This document shows positions 56,935 through 64,000 of a stretch of DNA of 64,000 nt, in pieces (within the stretch, counting starts at the first letter, position 1; each line of letters begins with the position of its first letter). Origin of the DNA: Epiperipatus broadwayi (Eukaryota; Onychophora; Udeonychophora; Euonychophora; Peripatidae). The translations under genes and the position numbers were made by a program. The stretch lies in NCBI GenBank assembly GCA_028023455.1, contig JAQFVV010000158.1, positions 1,924,001 through 1,988,000 of the forward strand, in the 5' to 3' direction. The notes beneath the pieces are model-generated. The model saw nothing but the letters and a program-made list of their open reading frames with translations, did not search any database and had not been told where the DNA came from.

Positions 56935-59930
56935 GGGGCACGAATATGCAAATAAGGCAATTAGGTATTCCATTTTTCAAAAACTGGCTTAGTGCAATTA
57001 ATTAGTTTATACCATTTCATCTTAACTCTAAGTCAATGACTGCTTTAGAATTACATATTTTCATGAAAAGAGTTAATACATTGAGATTTATAATCATTCA
57101 CATTGACAGAGACAATATTGATACTTAACAGCTTGTTTTAGTTCCTATTTTGATTCTAAAACCAGCTATATACTTTTAGAAAGATTTATAACAAATCCAA
57201 ATTATTTTTCAGCCAGCTTTATAGTTAAATTTCTTATTTATTAAGCATATATGTGAACTCAATGACCAACATATGCGAACAACCCTTGGAATAAATTTGC
57301 ATTTGACATAGGATTGTTTTTACATCTCAAATACTATTAAGCATTTTTTATTAACCCATGCTAGACTACATATCTAAGTGCATTGTGAATTATATTCATC
57401 CCAAAGTAATGACTGCTATCCATGATTATATTCTGTAACTACATAAAGTGTAATAAATTTTCCTTCATTTCACCAATTTGAGTGTTCGGAAATGTATTTA
57501 TTTAAATAATTATTGTGATAATTTTATTTTTTTACCAGGAACTTCTGTACATTATTTTTGAATAAATTTGACTATAGTTTGCATATTTATGCAAAATATT
57601 TGATAAATGATTAATATATCAAACAGTAGTGAAAGTGGGAGTATCACAGACTGAATGTTTTTCGAATAAATGATTCAGATATGAAATAATGATTATTTAA
57701 TCAATTTTTTTCCCAAAAAAAATTAGGGTTTATTGAACAAAAATATTTGAAGATAAACTTAATGAAAAACTACTGGAAAGTTTAAAAATCATATTTCTAA
57801 AATATAATTTCTTTTTGAAAGAATATAGTTTGAAAGTGTCAGAAGACTGAAAGAGAAAAAACCCATAACACTTATTAAAGTGAGTATTATGTAAGAACAA
57901 TAAAAAAGAACTCCCTAAATGAATATGGAAGAATTATATGACTGAGACTATATACCAAGAAATGATTATAATCATAAAAGTTCTTATACATTTATGTAAA
58001 AGCATATATGGGTGAATTTATTATAAAGTAATTGTGAAGAGAGGGTACTGATCATATCTAAGTTTTAGTTCACTTTATTTTTTAGATATATTATGGTGTA
58101 TTTAAATATATATATATATATCAGTCAACACTTAAATAACACCAATATCAATGACAATCAACAATCTCAATCTGTTGTCATAGCAACCTCCTAAATCCCA
58201 CCTGTATGTAGATACTAAAGATTATACAAATATTTTAATGTTTTAATTTTCCTGATACTTATTTTTGATTCTGTAAGAAATAAATAAAAGCTTTTATAAA
58301 ATGGTATTTTTAATTATCGATTATTTAATAGAAAAGGAAGTAAATATCAAGTTATGGATTAGAAAATGTAATTAAAAATACTTTTATTAGATATTGAAGT
58401 TAACGCAATTATTTCAAAACAAAATATAACTGTAAATTAGTAATAAATATCATTATTATTTCTACTACTATTGCAGTAGCTACCACATCTTGTTAATATT
58501 ACTACATAAATATTGCTAAAATAATAAATACTTATAACATGGATTAATTATTTTCTTTATTAACACTCATTGTTATTAAGGTTCTATTTGTATTTTAGAT
58601 ATATTGTGACAATCAGTCACATGTGTTAGTGCATGTATATGTAGTTTTATAATAAAATATAATTTTTTTAAAGTTAAGATTCAAAAGATTGTAAAATTAT
58701 ATTTAAAACTTATAGATTTTATATATTTTTAAATGTCATTTGAAAAAGAGAAATTGTTTCTTTAAGCATTTTTTAAATATATTTTTTAATAAATTCTCTT
58801 AGATTAATTAATTAAAAAAGAAAGAATGTAAAACAGTTTTGTATAAACATAAATATATGGTAGATAATATATAAATGAGTCAATTAAGAAATCTGAATAA
58901 TATTATGGAAAAAAATATTTATTAAAAAATACGAGTATCCAAAAATATAAACTTATAAAAAGACACAAAAAAATAAATTTAGTCCATTTCAGTTGAAATG
59001 CAGTTGAGAGTTATAAAGTTGCAGTTAAAGATGTATCCTCCAGTTTCTATCAAAGAAAAGCTAAGCTAAACCTTCTTACATTTTTAAATGATCTACTATA
59101 TCATAGTTATGATCAGAGAGTATCAAAAAAGATTTTAAATCAGTAATTTATGCAATTCTGATAAGATATCTATTTCTATCATTATATGTCAGAGAAGAAT
59201 ATCTTGAAGCTTTGTTGTCTGGAAAATTATAAAAGACATTCTGGCCATAACTTCAGAAAATATATGAAGAATGAATGCTAAAAAAAAATTAATATCTAAG
59301 ATATTGGATAGATGTTGTTAATAGAATTATATGACCATGCCAGCACTTAACTCCAGAAAATGTATGAACAGTGAATATTAAGAAAAAAAAGACTATAATA
59401 TTGGTTAAACTATACAAATAGGATTATTGAATTTAGATAAGTAAATTTGTCTTAAAAGTTATAAGTTAAAGTGCATATATATCGGCAAACTCATTTCAAT
59501 TATTTAAAAATGAATAGTATTTAATTTCCTTTAATTATATAATAAATTCAATGTTTTTTATGGCAAATCTTTATATATCAAATTATTTCATAAAATTAAC
59601 AAATATATATGCACAGACTAATAATTCATTTTAAAATAAAAATTAATTTTAGGAATTATTTTTTAATTAAAGAATTATTTCAACTTTCTGTCTGAATATA
59701 TATTTCCAAGTGTTGTTCTTTTCAATGCATCTTTCATCTTAGTTCAATCATACTACAAACATCCATCAGCCCAAAAGTCAGTCTAATCTCACTGTTGATA
59801 CATTTTAAAAACAGCTGCTTCACTTTTTTAAAGTGAATAAGATATACATAGCTCATATTGTAATTTAACTTCATATGTACATTTTTTAGAAATAATTTAA
59901 CTTTATATATATATATATTCCATTGTACAT
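56935..59930. other. Unannotated AT-rich DNA
   Basis: Short TA microsatellites lie at 58107-58123. No supported gene. Confidence 0.45.
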
Positions 59931-60180
59931 TCCTGAAACATATGACCAAAGACATATAAAAAGGATAAATAATCTCAAAGGTGCACATTTTGTGCTGAAC
60001 CAGCACCTTATATGTTTGCCCATAATAATAATTCCTTATAAATATCATTATTTGTTTAATATTATATAGATAGAAATTCACTATAGTTTGATTAGAATCA
60101 TCAAACTTTTGTACTCCCAATTATGACACCAACTGTTTTATAGAAAGATATTAATGATCTTTATTGATCATTTATTAAAT
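59931..60180 (-). repeat. Family C fragment with decayed HHR
   Basis: Matches 42370-42600: CATATGACCAAAGACATAT, GAACCAGCAC, ATAGATAGAAATTCACTATAG, CATCAAACTTTTGTACTCCC. The ribozyme hairpin GTGCT-GGTTC-AGCAC survives (59992-60006) with AAAA after it, but CATATAA stands where CTGATGA is expected. Confidence 0.6.
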
Positions 60181-60309
60181 TTGAAATTATTCCTGGACCA
60201 AATGTTATTTAATTCTATGTGTAAGTGTGAACACCTGACTTTCTGTCTATTTATGTATATATAAACATTAAAAGCCTTAAGCTAAACTAGTCAATAAAAT
60301 AAACAAAAT

Positions 60310-61040
60310 TACCACAAATTCACAACTCAACCAGACTAGCCAAAAAAAAAAGAGAACCTAAAACACAACCAATGGTTTCATTGCTGCAAGGAGACTTCTC
60401 TACAAAATAATGACATATTTAAATTAAACATTACCCACAATTCAACTTACACTCCATACACTCTTAATATTAAAAGAACTTTTTAAAAATGTTAATTGCT
60501 TCCGAATCATAAATTTTTAATAATAAAAAATTCTTTAATTCTTTTTCTCTCAAAGAAGACAACCTACTTTAAATAGGCTTAGAAATAAATATCTTAGTTC
60601 TGCTTTTATATCCATTAAAAAATTACAGGTCATACTATTAATTTTGATGAGCCTAAGATTGTCTTTTTTGAGATAAATGAAATAAAAAAAATTAAAAATT
60701 TTTATTATTAAAAATTTATGATTCTGAAATAATTAACTTATTTAAAAGTTCTTTTAATATTAAGACTGTATGGGATGTAAGTGAAATTGTGGGTAAGGTT
60801 TAGCATAAATATATTGTTATTTTGTAGTTTTTATATTAGAAAAGTCTGCTTGTAGTCAAGCATTGGTGGTTGAGAGGTCAGTGATGGCTGCTTTACAAGC
60901 AGATGTTCCGGGTTAGCAGGTTAGCTTCCCGGCTGATGCTATGACACATGAGAAAAAAAAAGTCTGCTTGTAGCAGTGAAACTATTGGTTGTGTTTTTGA
61001 GTTTATTTTTTTGGATAGTCTGGTTGAGTTATGAATTTGG
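60310..61040. repeat. Fold-back element interrupted by a SINE
   Basis: The left arm (60310-60560) and right arm (60655-61040) are reverse complements: AACTCAACCAGACTA / TAGTCTGGTTGAGTT, ACCCACAATT / AATTGTGGGT, ATTAAAAGAACTTTT / AAAAGTTCTTTTAAT. The right arm is longer by the SINE at 60856-60957. Confidence 0.75.
60856..60957 (+). mobile_element. tRNA-Val-like SINE / retropseudogene, 16-bp TSD
   Basis: AAAAGTCTGCTTGTAG flanks it (60840-60855 and 60958-60973), with an A-rich tail before the second copy. The body folds like a tRNA: acceptor AGCAT/ATGCT (60859-60863, 60936-60940), anticodon stem CTGC/GCAG around TTTACAA (anticodon UAC, valine), T stem CCGGG/CCCGG. The T loop is enlarged by a TTAGC duplication, which destroys the B box, so it is not a working tRNA gene. 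It shares no visible body with the other SINEs here. Confidence 0.7.
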
Positions 61041-61049
61041 GGTAATTCT

Positions 61050-61900
61050 GATATATATATATAAGTAATAACTAGAAATACCTGTTATAAATATACTATA
61101 TTTTAAGTTTCAAATAATTTTACTAATAAAATATATCTTAATTATCATGGAAAATCATGTGATATTAAACTTCCATATTACTTTATAGTTGATAAGAATT
61201 GCTACATAATCAAAAGCCTACTGATTAATTAAGATATATATTTTTACAATTAAAATTATTTAGAACTTGTATATATAAAGTGAAAGAGCATTTTACAAAT
61301 GTATAATTAAAATAATTATTTTTAAAAGGTTATAAACCAATTTATTTTCTTTCATTAATTAATAAAAAAAAAACTAAAAAAAAATATAAAATTTTCAAAT
61401 GATTAATCAATCTTGTTTAAGGTTTCAAAATTATTTATTTAATATAATGAGTGTTAAATATAGTACTGTCATTATATCTCTACAAATAAATTTTGTTTTA
61501 TTACTAATTTATTAAACTATATGATATACTTTTATGTTTGAGTCTTTCAGGTCAGATCTGATCAGAAACAAAAGGAAATTAACCATATTAAAATATGTAT
61601 AGTAGGTCTAGTATCCATTAAATTAATAAAGAAGTAACAGATATCTTATACTTCTGATTAAGCAATGGCATCTATTTAACATTATATAACTCAGAATGGC
61701 ATAGGTACAGAGCTAGCCTGAAAAAAAAAGTGGGATCCAGAGCAATGTTTCCATGCCAGGGGGAGGGTTTTTTTTTTTTTACTCAAGATAAAAATATTTA
61801 GATATTTTTGAAAAATTATCTTATTTAAGGATATAAATATATTGCTTTACAATCAAGTCAAAAACGATTCTCTTTGTTAAATTTTTTATTTGTTTTGAAT
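61050..61900. other. Unannotated AT-rich DNA
   Basis: Nothing supported apart from simple TA and poly-T tracts. Confidence 0.45.
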
Positions 61901-61909
61901 GAGAGAATT

Positions 61910-62140
61910 CGTTAAAAATATAAAAAAAATATTCAAGAAAATAAAATATAATTTTTTGCATTATGTGTATTTTATTTTGTTTACTCAAAATAGAATTGCT
62001 CAAATTAGTATTTATAATGTTTATTTATAAATTACAAATACAGCTTTTTGTAATTTTATTGAATGAATATTTGAGAAAAAATAAAATACATATAATGCAA
62101 AATATTACATTTTACTTCCTTGAATGTTTATTGCGAATCC
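61910..62140. repeat. Small fold-back repeat
   Basis: TTTTGCATTATGTGTATTTT (about 61955) and its complement AAAATACATATAATGCAAAA (about 62083) lie ~110 bases apart with further pairing outside. Open frames across it are short and AT-driven. Confidence 0.55.
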
Positions 62141-64000
62141 ATTAATAACATTGTCATAATTTTTGTGTGAGTGTGAATTCTGATTCAATACATAAAATTG
62201 CTAATGAAGAGAATCATTTTTGATCTATGCTGATTTCACATTAACATGACCAGAATATTGTGAAATATTTAAGCATACACACTGTACATAACTGATATTT
62301 CAATGTGATAAGACCTTCAAATTAAATAATTTTTGCAGAAAAAAAAATGTAATTATGTTTAGCATTTAATAAAATCATTTTATTTGTAGACGATGCAGGT
62401 GAGGAGCCTAGGGTAGTCACACTGTTTGCATTGCCTTGAGATCAATTCTGTCTATGTATATAGTGCAAAGCAAACATATGCCAAATAAATATCCTGATTA
62501 TTGGAATTATTATTGTGATTTGTATTTTTGATGTTCACAGTTTAAATATTAACAAGGATTGGTATTTTCTCCAGCAAAATACAACTATATCTCTATTATT
62601 CTTTCACCATACTAACACATATATAAATAATACATCAATATGTGAATGCTGATTGGGTTAATAAACAACTAATCTATATGACTGCATCATCAGAGGATGA
62701 CATAGACATTTTGACCCTATATGTTCCCTAATTATATTGGTACACCAATATATGACCTGATACAGAAGTAGCATTTTGTTACTCTCTCTATATTTTATTT
62801 TATAAATTTAAAATTGCAGTGATTGTATAATTAAGCCACTGTATTTATCAAAATTTTTTATGATTCAACACAAATTTTTTGGTACTGATACATATGACAA
62901 TCCATTCCACTAGATGACATTGTTCCTTTAACAAAACACATCAATATAATGTTACCGGGCCATTACATTTTCTTTAATATTTTAACAAATAAACAATACA
63001 CAGACAACTTTTTAAAATCAAGTTATTTTATTGTTTTTGAAACTAATTTTATAGGTTTTCAATTAATAAGCTTTTTTTTTCTTTTATAATAAATGTTCCT
63101 TTATTTTATCTTTTTTGCAAAATAACCAATATTTTTTTTCTTTTGAAAGAAATGTTCCTTTAGGTTAGGGTTTTTTTGGAGGGGGGAGTACTTTAATATA
63201 TTTTCAAAATGTTCATTTGTTAACTTTTTTTGGTATTCATTAACATTGATTTGATTGCTTCAAACATAGTTTTATTTTTGGTTGATAAACAATACCTCAA
63301 TAGCCAATTTATTTTTGTTTGAAAATAAATCTTTCTTTATTTTATGCTTTTTTTTGTGAACTGCAATTTAATATATTAGGCAATAGAGACAGCTTGAACG
63401 AATACTTTTTTTCACAAGTAGCCATTTTTTCACCAATGCAAGCTATGAGATTTTAGATTCAAATATACTGAATTGCCAAATTTCCTAATTTTAATGCATT
63501 TATACAGGTGGTAGTGACATTAGGTATAGTGTGACAATTTGGAGGACCTTATAGAAATTCATTTAGGTTGGAAAATAATTACTTCTGAGTGCATATTGGT
63601 TCACTTTCCATCATTAAAATTATTCACACCCTATCATGATAAGTTAGAAGGTAAACAACATGTATCAAAACTAACTGATACAATAGGCTAAGTCTGAATT
63701 GTGAGAGCAATTGATTGCAAAACATGCTGCAGGCCGCCATTAGCCAAAAGACTCAATTGCTAGCACTCAATTATTGATAGCAATTGAGAAGTTGTGCCTG
63801 ATAAACAGTATTTTCAACTACTTTTGTCTAGTAACAATGCCATCAAGCAGAATGAATTGTCATATTATCAGTACCAATTTTTCTAATAATAATATAATTT
63901 ATAGGATAGTGCTATTTTCAAATGAATGTTACTTTGCCAATCCCTCTCCCCTTCCCATCCACATCAAAACATATTTTTTAAAAAACAACTTCACACATTT
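62141..64000. other. Unannotated AT-rich DNA
   Basis: 63050-63370 has a loose repetition of AAATGTTCCTTTA / TTTATTTTAT-type segments. No gene, RNA or ribozyme motif is recognised. Confidence 0.45.

Noticed and set aside
59734-60120. 128-codon minus-strand frame as a gene
   Set aside because: It overlaps the family C repeat fragment at 59931-60180 and has no recognisable domain; AT-rich composition explains its length.
60859-60940. Functional tRNA-Val(UAC) gene
   Set aside because: The T loop is expanded and the B box is lost; flanking duplications and an A-rich tail show retroposition.
62685-62710. CATCATCAG (minus-strand CTGATGATG) as a hammerhead
   Set aside because: No stem II hairpin and no GAAA at the right distance.

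Overview
This window looks like intergenic or intronic DNA from an animal with a very AT-rich genome, roughly one quarter G+C by eye. I find no host protein-coding gene, rRNA, functional tRNA gene, operon or CRISPR. It does contain non-LTR retrotransposon pieces, tRNA-derived SINEs, a possible Penelope-like fragment, fold-back repeats and microsatellites. These fit an invertebrate metazoan; I cannot name the phylum.

The main result is a set of repeats that carry type I hammerhead ribozyme (HHR) motifs. The core CUGANGA - stem II - GAAA - tiny stem III - UH, with a matching stem I, recurs in unrelated flanking sequence. Family A (3.77, 14.1, 34.3, 47.4, 53.1, 56.7 kb) has a ~25-base head and a body that is often folded into a palindrome. 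Five of its six copies have 11-16 bp target-site duplications and the sixth has a possible 8 bp one, so it moves by retrotransposition. Family B (6.0, 12.5-13.2, 32.7 kb) has HHRs with stem II GACC/GGUC or GUGC/GCAC. Family C (3.3, 38.2, 40.6-41.6, 42.3-43.2, 60.0 kb) joins HHRs to a tRNA-like segment, as retrozymes do. Family D (1.2-1.7, 43.8 kb) is a tRNA-like/HHR-like chimera. Family E (5.8, 12.3, 52.9 kb) is decayed. Stem II and distal stem I change sequence between copies but keep pairing, which is the strongest evidence available without computation.

Layout. 0-7 kb: fold-back elements and AT-rich DNA. 7.0-9.1 and 20.7-22.6 kb: two diverged copies of one ~2 kb repeat. 12.3-14.5 kb: families B and A, with A inserted in a C-type repeat. 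18.6-20.6 kb: badly decayed repeats. 23.0-26.3 kb: two ~495 bp direct repeats resembling LTRs, followed by a tRNA SINE. 30.1-33.2 kb: a dead endonuclease/reverse-transcriptase LINE interrupted by a family B HHR. 33.9-34.1 kb: a 33-bp minisatellite. 34.9-37.6 kb: a terminal-inverted-repeat element filled with a G/T-rich tandem array. 40.6-43.2 kb: a family C cluster. 44.8-45.8 kb: ~310-bp tandem repeats with an inverted copy. 48.57-49.35 kb: a young 5'-truncated LINE with an open reading frame and target-site duplication. 55.1-55.4 kb: a possible Penelope GIY-YIG remnant. 60.3-61.0 kb: a fold-back element with a tRNA-Val-like SINE in one arm.

The elements fit one another as parts of a parasite network. 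LINE-type machinery, of which two remnants are present, could supply the endonuclease and reverse transcriptase that leave 11-16 bp duplications around the HHR elements and SINEs. That link is inference. All boundaries were read by eye and may be off by several bases.
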